Below are positions 6,764-14,618 of a stretch of DNA of 64,000 nt, piece after piece. The position numbers and the translations under genes were made by a program. The DNA is from Dehalococcoidales bacterium (GTDB lineage: Bacteria; Chloroflexota; Dehalococcoidia; Dehalococcoidales; UBA5760): contig JAQUQE010000001.1 in the NCBI GenBank assembly GCA_028716225.1, positions 29,407 to 93,406 of the forward strand, read 5' to 3'. The notes under the pieces were generated by a model. That model did no database searches, was not told where the DNA came from, and saw only the letters and a program-made list of their open reading frames with translations. Positions within the stretch are counted from its first letter, which is position 1. The number at the start of each line of letters is the position of its first letter.

Positions 6764-9466
6764 ATGAATCCTGAGACATATCAGTACCCGCAGCAATATG
6801 AAACCGAAGCAGTTTTAAAGGACGGATCGAGCATACTACTCCGACCGATAAAGAAGGATGACGTCCAGCTGTGGCTGGATTTTGTCGGACGGCTGAGTCC
6901 CCATACCAAATATCTGCACTTTCAGCATGTACCTAACCTGGCCGCCGAAGATGCCGTCAGGGCCTGCAGTGTAGACTATGACAATACCTTTGCCATCGTG
7001 GCCGAGGTGATGGAGTCCAGGCGTAAGAAAATAGTCGGTATCGGTAGATACTATCGCCTGCCCGATCGGCATTCTGCAGAAGTGACGTTTATAACCGAAG
7101 ATGCTCATCAGGGCAAAGGTATCGCCACCAGACTTCTGGGACTGTTGGTCGATATTGCCCGTGACAGGGGCATCGACAGATTTGAGACAGATGTTCTGGC
7201 AGAAGAAGGGCAACTAGCTTTCTTTAGAAACTACGGGTTTCACATTGTCCGTAGTATACAGTCGGATGTTCATCGCATCAGCTTCTCCGTTGCTCAGACC
7301 GAGCAGGTAATCAGGAAAGAGGAGGCGAGAGAGTCCGCTGCTACCATCGCTTCGCTGCGGTACATTCTTTCACCTCGTTCAGTGGCCGTAATCGGAGCAT
7401 CGCGTGACAAAGACTCTATCGGTAATGTGCTCTTCCGCTGTATCCTTCAGAGTGATTTTTCAGGCGTAATCTATCCGGTGAACCCGAATGCGGATGCGGT
7501 AGTCGGGGTGAGAACATATCCCTCGGTCCTGGATATACCGGGTAACGTGGAAATGGCCGTTATAGCCGTACCGGCATCTATAGTAAACAGGTTGGCTCAT
7601 GATTGTGGCCAGAAGGGGGTACGGGCACTGATCGTTATTTCGGACGGGTTTAAAGAGACCGGTCCGGAGGGAATGGCCCGGGAAAGAGAACTGAGGGAAA
7701 TCTGCCTCGGCCATGGCATGAGAGTGGTTGGGCCGAACTGTATGGGGGTCATCAATACCGAACCCGCTGTTGGTTTGAATGCAACCTTTTCAACAGTGTA
7801 TCCCCCGAGGGGCAATGTTGCCTTTCTTTCCCAAAGTGGGGCTATGGGACTGGCAATACTTGAATACGCCAGGGATCTCAATATGGGCATTTCCAGTTTC
7901 GTGAGTGTCGGAAACCGATTGGACATTTCTCCATCCGATCTGCTGCAGTACTGGGAAAAGGACACGGCAACTAGGGTGATACTGCTTTATCTCGAGTCTT
8001 TTGGCAACCCGGAAAAGTTTGCCCTCATCGCCCGTAGAGTCTCGGCGAAGAAGCCGATTGTGGTGGTAAAGAGCGGAACCACCAAAGCAGGCACTCATGC
8101 TGCGGCATCCCACACCGGTGCTATGGCAACTTCGGAGGTGGCTGCCGAAGTAATGTTCCATCATGCCGGTATCGTAAAGGTTAACACCATGGAGGAGCTT
8201 TTTGATGTGGCGGCACTACTTTCCAACCAGCCCCTGCCGAAAGGAAACCGGCTCGCTATTGTCACCAATGGCGGTGGTCCTGGTATCATCGCGGCTGATG
8301 CTGCCGAACGTAATGGTCTGGAACTGCCGCCCGTCTCGGAAGAGACGGCAGAGAAACTGGGGAAGGTCTTGAAGCGCAAGGTTACGATAAATAATCCCCT
8401 GGATACTACTGCCGGAGCCAGTGCCGAGGAGTTCGAAAATATATTGAGAATTCTGGCTGGTGATAAGGATAATGATGCCGTGCTGATAATATTCGTGCCG
8501 CCGATAGTGGTTAATCCGGAGGCTATCGAGAATGCCTTGCAGCGGGTGGCACCGGTTTTCTGGCGGCGGAAAAAGCCGTTGTTGGCCTGTTTCCTGGGGC
8601 GCCGGGGCCTTCAGGCGAGGATAGGAACGCTGGGAAGATTGGTGCCCAGCTTTTCCTTCCCCGAAGAAGCGGTCGCTTCTCTGGCAAGAGCTGTAGAGTA
8701 TGTTGATCTGCAGAGTAAACCGAAGGGGGTTATCCCGGATATTAAAGGTACCGAGCCGGTAGAGGCACACAAGATTGTAGAGTCGGCATTGAGGGCTGGA
8801 GTGCAGAGGCCAATCTGGCTCTCTGCAGAGGAGATAATAGGGCTTCTTAACTGCTACGGTATTAAGATGGGAGAGACGGTTATGGCGGAGACCCCGGATG
8901 AAGCAGCTGCCGCCGCAGAGCGTCTCGGTTTTCCGGTAGTAGTGAAGCTTGCCTCAACGACTATCGTTCATAAGACTGAAGTTAACGGAGTAGTGCTTGA
9001 TGTGACTTCGTCCGAAGGCGTGAAGATGGCCTTCGACGATATCAGAAAGAGGTTATCAGGTATCGGCCGTAAGGATGAGATGCAGGGTGTGCTTATACAG
9101 AAGATGGTCAGGGAAGGAATAGAGACTATTATAGGGGTAACACATGATCCTCAGTTTGGGCCGTTGATTATGTTCGGTCTGGGTGGTATATATGCCGAAC
9201 TGTTCAAGGATACGACCATACGCCTTCATCCGCTGACCGATGTCGATGCCGGCGATATGATACAGTCGGTAAAAATGGCGAAGCTGCTTTCCGGATACCG
9301 GGGATTGCCTTCCAGCGATACTAACGCTCTAGAGGACCTCTTGCTCAGACTTTCGAAAATGATAGAGGATGTTCCGCAAATTGTAGAGCTCGATTTTAAC
9401 CCGGTTAAGGTGCTGCCGCGGGGGAGAGGTTACTATATTGCCGACGCCAGGATCCTGGTAGGATAG
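6764..9466 (+). CDS. GNAT acetyltransferase fused to ADP-forming acyl-CoA synthetase-like protein
   Basis: A 900-residue protein. Residues about 15-170 are a GNAT domain (VTFITEDAHQGKGIATRLLG acetyl-CoA loop). Residues about 200-330 are a CoA-binding Rossmann domain (SVAVIGASRDKDSIGNVL, GPNCMGVIN). The ligase domain carries SHTGAMA with His450, the residue phosphorylated in ADP-forming acetyl-CoA synthetases. Residues about 690-895 are an ATP-grasp domain (GFPVVVKLAS, HKTEVNGVVLDV, DFNPVKVLP). In E. coli PatZ and Salmonella Pat the GNAT domain is C-terminal; here it is N-terminal. It could acetylate proteins or be a true synthetase; the retained His leaves both open. Confidence 0.85.
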   Translation: MNPETYQYPQQYETEAVLKDGSSILLRPIKKDDVQLWLDFVGRLSPHTKYLHFQHVPNLAAEDAVRACSVDYDNTFAIVAEVMESRRKKIVGIGRYYRLPDRHSAEVTFITEDAHQGKGIATRLLGLLVDIARDRGIDRFETDVLAEEGQLAFFRNYGFHIVRSIQSDVHRISFSVAQTEQVIRKEEARESAATIASLRYILSPRSVAVIGASRDKDSIGNVLFRCILQSDFSGVIYPVNPNADAVVGVRTYPSVLDIPGNVEMAVIAVPASIVNRLAHDCGQKGVRALIVISDGFKETGPEGMARERELREICLGHGMRVVGPNCMGVINTEPAVGLNATFSTVYPPRGNVAFLSQSGAMGLAILEYARDLNMGISSFVSVGNRLDISPSDLLQYWEKDTATRVILLYLESFGNPEKFALIARRVSAKKPIVVVKSGTTKAGTHAAASHTGAMATSEVAAEVMFHHAGIVKVNTMEELFDVAALLSNQPLPKGNRLAIVTNGGGPGIIAADAAERNGLELPPVSEETAEKLGKVLKRKVTINNPLDTTAGASAEEFENILRILAGDKDNDAVLIIFVPPIVVNPEAIENALQRVAPVFWRRKKPLLACFLGRRGLQARIGTLGRLVPSFSFPEEAVASLARAVEYVDLQSKPKGVIPDIKGTEPVEAHKIVESALRAGVQRPIWLSAEEIIGLLNCYGIKMGETVMAETPDEAAAAAERLGFPVVVKLASTTIVHKTEVNGVVLDVTSSEGVKMAFDDIRKRLSGIGRKDEMQGVLIQKMVREGIETIIGVTHDPQFGPLIMFGLGGIYAELFKDTTIRLHPLTDVDAGDMIQSVKMAKLLSGYRGLPSSDTNALEDLLLRLSKMIEDVPQIVELDFNPVKVLPRGRGYYIADARILVG

Positions 9467-9561
9467 TACAGAAATGCTTTTCGTTAGAATGTGACTAAAT
9501 CGCGTATTTCTGTTCTGTTATGGTTTACATAATATGAATAAATATCGGAGTTGTTGACATA

Positions 9562-10332
9562 ATGAGGCAGTGTGTATTGACATCATCAGCGGGGAAGCGT
9601 CTCATCGGTAAGGCTATAGCGGGGCTTCCCGTGATTAAAAGTACGCTGTGCAAGGGGACTATAGTGATTGTGGCTGGGACCACAAACGGCTATGTTGCGG
9701 AGGAAATACTGAATACTCTGGGTGGAGAAAACGCCTTTGATCGAAAGCGATTCTTTCGGGGGGTTACTCTTCCCCCTGAATATAAGGTGACCGAAGCGGG
9801 CAGATTACCTGACGAGAGAGGATTCCCGGGTGATGTGATTATCAAGGACGGCGTTTGGCAGCGTGGTAAAACAATAAGTGACGTAGCTGATGAACTTAAA
9901 GAAGGAGATGTTATTATCAAAGGTGCCAATGCGCTTGATCCGGTTCACAAGCGTGCTGCCATTCTGATGGGTCATCGACAAGGTGGAACAACGACGATAG
10001 CGCTTCAGGCTGTGGTAGGAAGAAGGGTGCATTTGATACTGCCGGTCGGGTTGGAGAAACGGATATACGGCAATCTGGATGAAATAGCAAGACTGTTGAT
10101 TATGCCGGAATCAGAGGGGTTACGCTTGCTTCCGGTTCCCGGCGAAGTGTTCACTGAGATCGAAGCCCTTTCATCACTGGCTGGTGTTACCGCTGAATTA
10201 ATTGCCGCCGGCGGGGTTTGCGGAGCAGAAGGAAGTATGCGGTTAGCCTTTAGCGGGACTACTGAAGCCGAGTCATTTGCCGAGCAGATAATTCAATCCG
10301 TAGCTTTTGAGCCCCCTTTTACGATACCTTGA
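9562..10332 (+). CDS. Conserved hypothetical protein
   Basis: A 256-residue soluble protein I do not recognise. Visible features are a glycine-rich N-terminal half with short hydrophobic strands (GTIVIVAGTTNGYVAEEIL), a repeated EGDVIIKGANALDP block and a C-terminal alanine/glycine-rich segment (ELIAAGGVCGAEGS). It has no transmembrane segment or signal peptide. The start ATG has a weak GGAG about 12 bases upstream. It follows the GNAT/ACD gene by 95 bases in the same direction and could be co-transcribed. Confidence 0.6.
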   Translation: MRQCVLTSSAGKRLIGKAIAGLPVIKSTLCKGTIVIVAGTTNGYVAEEILNTLGGENAFDRKRFFRGVTLPPEYKVTEAGRLPDERGFPGDVIIKDGVWQRGKTISDVADELKEGDVIIKGANALDPVHKRAAILMGHRQGGTTTIALQAVVGRRVHLILPVGLEKRIYGNLDEIARLLIMPESEGLRLLPVPGEVFTEIEALSSLAGVTAELIAAGGVCGAEGSMRLAFSGTTEAESFAEQIIQSVAFEPPFTIP

Positions 10333-10355
10333 TGGTTCTTGTCGAGGCGGGTGCC

Positions 10356-11549
10356 TTAGTCCTGTGAGAATGCCACATCCTGCGGCCATTCGTCGAGGGT
10401 TACCTCCACCGCTATTGTCTCATTCCCTCTGATTACAGTTAGGTAAACTTGCTCCCCGACATCCTTAGTATTGAGATACTGCAGGAGGTCGGACACTGTG
10501 GCTACCTCATGTTCGTCAATCGCAATGATGATGTCACCTCCTGAGGTTGGACTACCCTGATCGATGCCGCTTGGGACCAGTCCGGCCCGCTCGGCAGGGC
10601 TATCCGGCATCACCGAGACTACATATACCCCGTGGTCGGTGTTCAAATCGAGCTTTGAAGCCAGTGTTTGATCGATTTCCGTGCCGCTGATGCCCAGCCA
10701 TGGGGTGCCGACCTCGCCGCCTTGAAGCAGTGCCGGCAGCAGAGACTTGGCGTTGTTGATGGGGATGGCGAAGCCGATGCTGTTTGAAGAAGCTTCAATA
10801 GCAGTATTTATGCCGATTACCGCACCTTTTGAGCTTAGAAGAGGACCGCCGGAATTTCCCGGATTTATGGCGGCGTCGATCTGTAACATGTTGGGTATTG
10901 ACCTTGTCTGAGCGCCGGCCATGTTTCTTCCCAAACCGCTGATAATACCGACGGTGATGGAACCTTCCAGTCCGTAGGGTGAACCGAGCGCAATCGCCAT
11001 CTGGCCCGGCTTAACACTGTCAGAATCACCCAGAAGGAGCGGGCTAATGTTGCTAATATTGCTTGGGTCTACCTTCAGCAGTGCCAGGTCGTTCTCACTG
11101 TCGGTGCCGATTATTTGAGCTTCTACCGTCTCGCTGCTGTGCAGGGTAACGCTTATGCTGGAAGCGCCGTCCACTACGTGATAATTGGTTAAAATATGGC
11201 CTTCTTCATCGACAAAGAATCCGGAGCCTTGTCCTTTTACATCAGGAGTACGGAATAAGCCGGAGGGGTATTCGTTACCGCCGACTACGGTATTTATCTC
11301 GACTACTGCTGGAATCGCCTGGCTATAGAGTGTTACGATTGCCTCTTCATCGTAAAGCGATATTACCGGCACGGCGTTGGCAGTTGTTACAGTTTCGTTC
11401 GGGATTACATCAGGAGTAGCCGAGGCCAGAGGGATGCTCGCAGCGCAACCGGAGAACAGAAGGGATGCCGACAGGGCTACGGCAACAAGCGAGGTTAGAA
11501 CTATCCGCTGCTGCATCTTCATCATCGGTACGGATCTATTCGAGTTCAT
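10356..11549 (-). CDS. HtrA/DegP-type serine protease, predicted lipoprotein
   Basis: A 397-residue protein. The N-terminus is a signal sequence ending in LLFSGC with lipobox Cys35, so it should be anchored to the outer face of the membrane by lipid. The trypsin-like domain has the triad His124 (TNYHVVDG), Asp154 (SENDLALLKV) and Ser233 (INPGNSGGPLL). A single PDZ domain follows (GVYVVSVMPDSPAERAGL to the C-terminus). One PDZ domain and a lipid anchor fit envelope protein quality control of the DegQ/DegS kind. It converges on the 9562 gene. Confidence 0.92.
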   Translation of the reverse strand: MNSNRSVPMMKMQQRIVLTSLVAVALSASLLFSGCAASIPLASATPDVIPNETVTTANAVPVISLYDEEAIVTLYSQAIPAVVEINTVVGGNEYPSGLFRTPDVKGQGSGFFVDEEGHILTNYHVVDGASSISVTLHSSETVEAQIIGTDSENDLALLKVDPSNISNISPLLLGDSDSVKPGQMAIALGSPYGLEGSITVGIISGLGRNMAGAQTRSIPNMLQIDAAINPGNSGGPLLSSKGAVIGINTAIEASSNSIGFAIPINNAKSLLPALLQGGEVGTPWLGISGTEIDQTLASKLDLNTDHGVYVVSVMPDSPAERAGLVPSGIDQGSPTSGGDIIIAIDEHEVATVSDLLQYLNTKDVGEQVYLTVIRGNETIAVEVTLDEWPQDVAFSQD

Positions 11550-11843
11550 CTATCCTTCTTCTTTCTATCTATTTATCAGAAATCTCGGATATTTAAAAAA
11601 TAACATGAAAATATTAAGAAATTATTAAAAGATGCCATGCTCTAGCCCCGGTAGTGCTGCCGATTACCGAGTCGTTGCCGCTACGGCGTTTGGAGGTGGA
11701 GGCTGCTATCTACAGTGGTTTAAGACAACTGGGGTTGGATGTGTGAAACGAAAATTGCACTTAATATACTGCAATTTTGAGATATACACTGAGTCACATT
11801 AGTAGGGATGCATTATTCTGTTTGCGTTCGCTTAGCCATCTGT

Positions 11844-11942
11844 TTATTCGCGGCTCTTTTCATCCTCGAAACTGAAGATTTCATTAATGCTGGCTCCCAG
11901 GGCTTGGGCGACGTTGTACTCCCGGAAAGATATTAAAGATAC
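11844..11942 (-). pseudogene. C-terminal remnant of an XRE-type regulator
   Basis: On the minus strand the frame ending at 11844 reads REYNVAQALGASINEIFSFE followed by DEKSRE and a stop. This is the typical end of a helix-turn-helix XRE protein (AQALG-SINEIF). No N-terminal HTH half is present upstream: the Fpg/Nei-like gene stops at 11960. The rest of 11550-11959 holds no gene. Confidence 0.4.
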
Positions 11943-11959
11943 CAGTAGATATTTTCGGA

Positions 11960-12787
11960 TCACAACCTCTGGCATTGCTCGCAGTAGTAGATACTGCCGC
12001 CCAGGTAAGCCTCTTTCCTGATCACCATGCCACAGAATGGGCAGGGCTTACCGGCGGTGTTCTTGCACAGAACGGTTTTATAGCCCCCGGGTGAGCCGAA
12101 CAAACCCAGTTCGGTATCCCGGCCTCCGCGGGCTGCCATCATGGAGATGGTGGTTTTTAGAGAATTAAAAAGGGCCTCTTTATCGTTATCGGAAAGAGTG
12201 TTTACCTTCTTCTTCGGATGCATTCTTGCGTTGAACAAGATATCCTGCAAGATACCGTTGCCGAGCCCGGGGATTCTCTGCTCGGTGGCCAGAAAAGCCT
12301 TCAAGCTTAATTTCTGGACTTCATCTGAACCAACCATACGGCTAAAATATACTCCATCAAACATTGCAGAGAGCGGAGACGGTTTTTCTTGGGCAGCTTT
12401 GTAGTAGGGATTATCCAGTTCACCATCAAAGAATGCTCCCAGTCCGCCATACATTTGAATCGAGGCGCTTACAGCAGAATGATCGTCAAACTCAATTAAA
12501 ATCTGGTGTTTAGCAGGACGCGGCTCATTTTTGTCGTGAAACCTGATTGCTACACCCTCTCCGAATAGGATATTAGCCTTTTCAACCCCTATCTCAACCA
12601 TACCGCCATATGGACTGGCTTTGCCTACTGTCCTGCCGATAAGCAGGTCAGAATATGTCGACGGTTCTCCATAGTACCAGGCTAATTTGTGAGGGGTGTG
12701 TGCAGCAACGACACCGGCAATCCGCTTCCCCAAAATAGCATCTTTAATTTGACCGGAGAGATTTACCGCTTCGGGTAATTCAATCAC
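11960..12787 (-). CDS. Fpg/Nei-family DNA glycosylase-like protein without the N-terminal proline
   Basis: A 275-residue protein. It keeps the fold of formamidopyrimidine-DNA glycosylase/endonuclease VIII: N-terminal IELPEAVNLSGQI, the helix-two-turn-helix block EQRIPGLGNGILQDILFNAR and a C-terminal zinc finger (CPFCGMVIRKEAYLGGSIYY, then CEQC). In catalytically typical members the chain begins Met-Pro-Glu-Leu-Pro-Glu and Pro1 is the nucleophile; here Ile takes its place while the Glu is kept. It may therefore use another residue, act only as a lyase, or bind damage without cleaving. MIELPEA-type homologues exist as a subfamily to my knowledge. Confidence 0.85.
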   Translation of the reverse strand: MIELPEAVNLSGQIKDAILGKRIAGVVAAHTPHKLAWYYGEPSTYSDLLIGRTVGKASPYGGMVEIGVEKANILFGEGVAIRFHDKNEPRPAKHQILIEFDDHSAVSASIQMYGGLGAFFDGELDNPYYKAAQEKPSPLSAMFDGVYFSRMVGSDEVQKLSLKAFLATEQRIPGLGNGILQDILFNARMHPKKKVNTLSDNDKEALFNSLKTTISMMAARGGRDTELGLFGSPGGYKTVLCKNTAGKPCPFCGMVIRKEAYLGGSIYYCEQCQRL

Positions 12788-12955
12788 GATAATACCTCCA
12801 TCCCGCTGTTTTTTATACAGGCTATTCTACAACGCTGAATGTCTTGGGACAAGACGCCTGTTTTCTTTAGCCATATTCAGACACTTTCAAAGGCTGATGA
12901 TTGTCGTGCCAGACGGCTAGTAAAAGCGGCCATTTTTTGGGCGGGCGGATTACTA

Positions 12956-12984
12956 TTGACATTGCTAGAGTGCGAGCCTAGAAT
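12956..12984 (+). promoter_or_regulatory. Sigma70-type promoter upstream of the 13083 gene
   Basis: TTGACA at 12956-12961, a 17-base spacer and TAGAAT at 12979-12984. Transcription would begin near 12991 and read into the small genes at 13083 and 13574. Confidence 0.55.
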
Positions 12985-13082
12985 AAATGATATAAGGGTA
13001 CAGCGAAGCGGTATTATTTATGCGGGTTAGGTCTTATCAGCCGGTCTATCCTATTTTATGGTAACCGGTAACAAGGAGCAAA

Positions 13083-13502
13083 GTGGGTAGGTGGGCTGAG
13101 GTTCTGCTCGTTACGATGTTGGTGTTGACCATTGTCTTTGCCAAGCAGGCAGAAGCGATGGTCAAACAATGCCCGGTGTCAGCGAGTTCGGTTGCTCCTC
13201 TATCGGTTTCCAATCCGGTCCAATCGGATACTTCAGATATCTTAACTGTACGCCCAATGCCAGGAACACCTCTCAAAATACCGTCGTACATGGTTGCTGA
13301 CTTCCCCCCGGAGTCATTCTGTATACGCTTTGCCCAGCATCAAAGAAGGCTTGTTACCTGTAATAATGGCTATGGCTTTTTTCTGGCGAAGTCGGGTAGT
13401 GGGGCTGTATTTCAGGATGGACGGACCAAGCCGTCGTTTATCGCCCCGCTTTTGAGAAGTTTCGACTCTTTTTCTCCGCCCGGTCTCGTTATGCGCCTAT
13501 GA
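13083..13502 (+). CDS. Possible small secreted protein
   Basis: A 139-residue open frame from a GTG with AAGGAG 4 bases upstream and a near-consensus promoter about 100 bases before it. The N-terminus is a plausible signal peptide: WAEVLLVTMLVLTIVFA then KQAEA with an A-x-A cleavage site. The remaining sequence (VSASSVAPLSVSNPVQSDTS, later RSFDSFSPPGLVMRL) matches nothing I know and has a composition that could be non-coding. The signals argue for expression; the body does not prove a protein. Confidence 0.4.
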   Translation: MGRWAEVLLVTMLVLTIVFAKQAEAMVKQCPVSASSVAPLSVSNPVQSDTSDILTVRPMPGTPLKIPSYMVADFPPESFCIRFAQHQRRLVTCNNGYGFFLAKSGSGAVFQDGRTKPSFIAPLLRSFDSFSPPGLVMRL

Positions 13503-13573
13503 TTAGGTTTGAGAGCTCTAGTTTTCGATTGGTAATGTCCCATTGAAAAATAGGTCTGAGAAGGAGATTAGTA

Positions 13574-13879
13574 ATGTTCGGAATGAAAGCAAAGGAAAAG
13601 GAAAAGGGAACCTCACCAAAAGATATTATGGCCGGCGAAATCGAGCGGTTGACCCCCGGCCAGTCTCTCTGCTATAAACTGCCGCCGATATATGGTGACG
13701 ATTTGGTAATTGTTAAGCCAAACCCGAATTATCCTAACAAGGGAAAGAAGTACCTGGTGTGTTCAGAGAGTGTTGTGGATGGTAAGCCAAGCGGTAAGGT
13801 TCTTACCGGTTGGGATTCTGACAAGGCCAGTTACATCGCCGGTTGGGTTGTGGAACGTCTCGGTACGCCCTTTGCTTAG
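13574..13879 (+). CDS. Small conserved hypothetical protein
   Basis: A 101-residue soluble protein with an AAGGAG site before the ATG. The N-terminus is lysine/glutamate rich (MKAKEKEKGTSPKDIMAGEI) and the body has beta-strand-like segments (DDLVIVKPNPNYPNKGKKYL, GKVLTGWDSDKASYIAGWVV). Not recognised. It is followed by a long hairpin at 13915-13967. Confidence 0.55.
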   Translation: MFGMKAKEKEKGTSPKDIMAGEIERLTPGQSLCYKLPPIYGDDLVIVKPNPNYPNKGKKYLVCSESVVDGKPSGKVLTGWDSDKASYIAGWVVERLGTPFA

Positions 13880-13914
13880 TCTGAATTTGGGGTAGATTTC
13901 ATATCGGCAAATGC

Positions 13915-13967
13915 TATTGAAAGCCGGGGGTCAGGCACTTTAGTGGTTACACCTTCGGCTTTCAATA
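13915..13967. repeat. Long perfect inverted repeat (hairpin)
   Basis: TATTGAAAGCCG (13915-13926) is the exact reverse complement of 13956-13967; allowing G-U pairs the stem extends to 17 pairs around a 19-base loop. There is no T tract on either side, so it is a weak candidate for an intrinsic terminator after the 13574 gene; it could be an mRNA-stabilising hairpin or an element end. Confidence 0.5.
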
Positions 13968-14084
13968 ATCATAAATCGGAAGATATGTGTTTAGGCTCTT
14001 GGGGTGGACAGTGTTTGTTACTACAAAGCTTAGTCCTCGCCGGATAGTATACTCGCTAATGACGAAGTAAGGAGGCAAGCTATC

Positions 14085-14516
14085 GTGCTGGTTGACGAGA
14101 TTAGCAGAATCGCTAGTGAAATCCCTGCTGAACTAAAGGAAAAGAAAGGAGTCTTCTCCCTTGAGTTCATTATTGCAGAAAGAAAGGTTATGTTTTCTAA
14201 GAAGAAGCTGACCTACAGTGCGAAGTTTCGCATCGATGAGGGTAAAAAGGAGCTTCGTTTTACCGAGATGCTCAAGGAGTCTGGCGCCGGATTCTCCTCC
14301 GGTGATAGCGATATCGGTCCCGGCTTCGGATTTAAGGCAGAGACCTATAAGACCGGAGGTGGCCCCAGGGAGGGTAATATCAAAGAACAATCCGAGCTTT
14401 TTGGTAAGCAATACAACTATAATTACGACTTCTCTAAGATCAGGACCGCGGTTGAGCGTGAGGCTGACAGGGCTGGCTATGCCTTCAAGTACCATTTGAC
14501 CAGCATCGGCCTGTGA
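14085..14516 (+). CDS. Conserved hypothetical protein
   Basis: A 143-residue soluble protein from a GTG with AAGGAGG about 9 bases upstream. It has alternating strand-like segments (GVFSLEFIIAERKVMFSKKK, LTYSAKFRIDEGKKELRFTE), a glycine-rich centre and an aromatic QYNYNYDFSK block. Not recognised. It precedes the TIG-domain surface protein by about 100 bases in the same direction and may share its transcript. Confidence 0.55.
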   Translation: MLVDEISRIASEIPAELKEKKGVFSLEFIIAERKVMFSKKKLTYSAKFRIDEGKKELRFTEMLKESGAGFSSGDSDIGPGFGFKAETYKTGGGPREGNIKEQSELFGKQYNYNYDFSKIRTAVEREADRAGYAFKYHLTSIGL

Positions 14517-14618
14517 CGATACATGGATAGTAAAGATGCTGTGTCTTTTGATAGTAGGCATGTAACTTTTGGCGGAATAAGGCGTTCTAGAATTGTAGAA
14601 GGATAGTAATAAAGGGGG

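Noticed and set aside
12841..12855. Perfect small hairpin GTCTTG-GGA-CAAGAC followed by T-rich sequence
   Set aside because: No plus-strand gene ends upstream of it and the stem is only six pairs, so I do not call it a terminator.
13046..13291. Minus-strand open frame of 81 codons
   Set aside because: It overlaps the plus-strand frame at 13083 that has a promoter, ribosome site and signal peptide; its own sequence has no such support.
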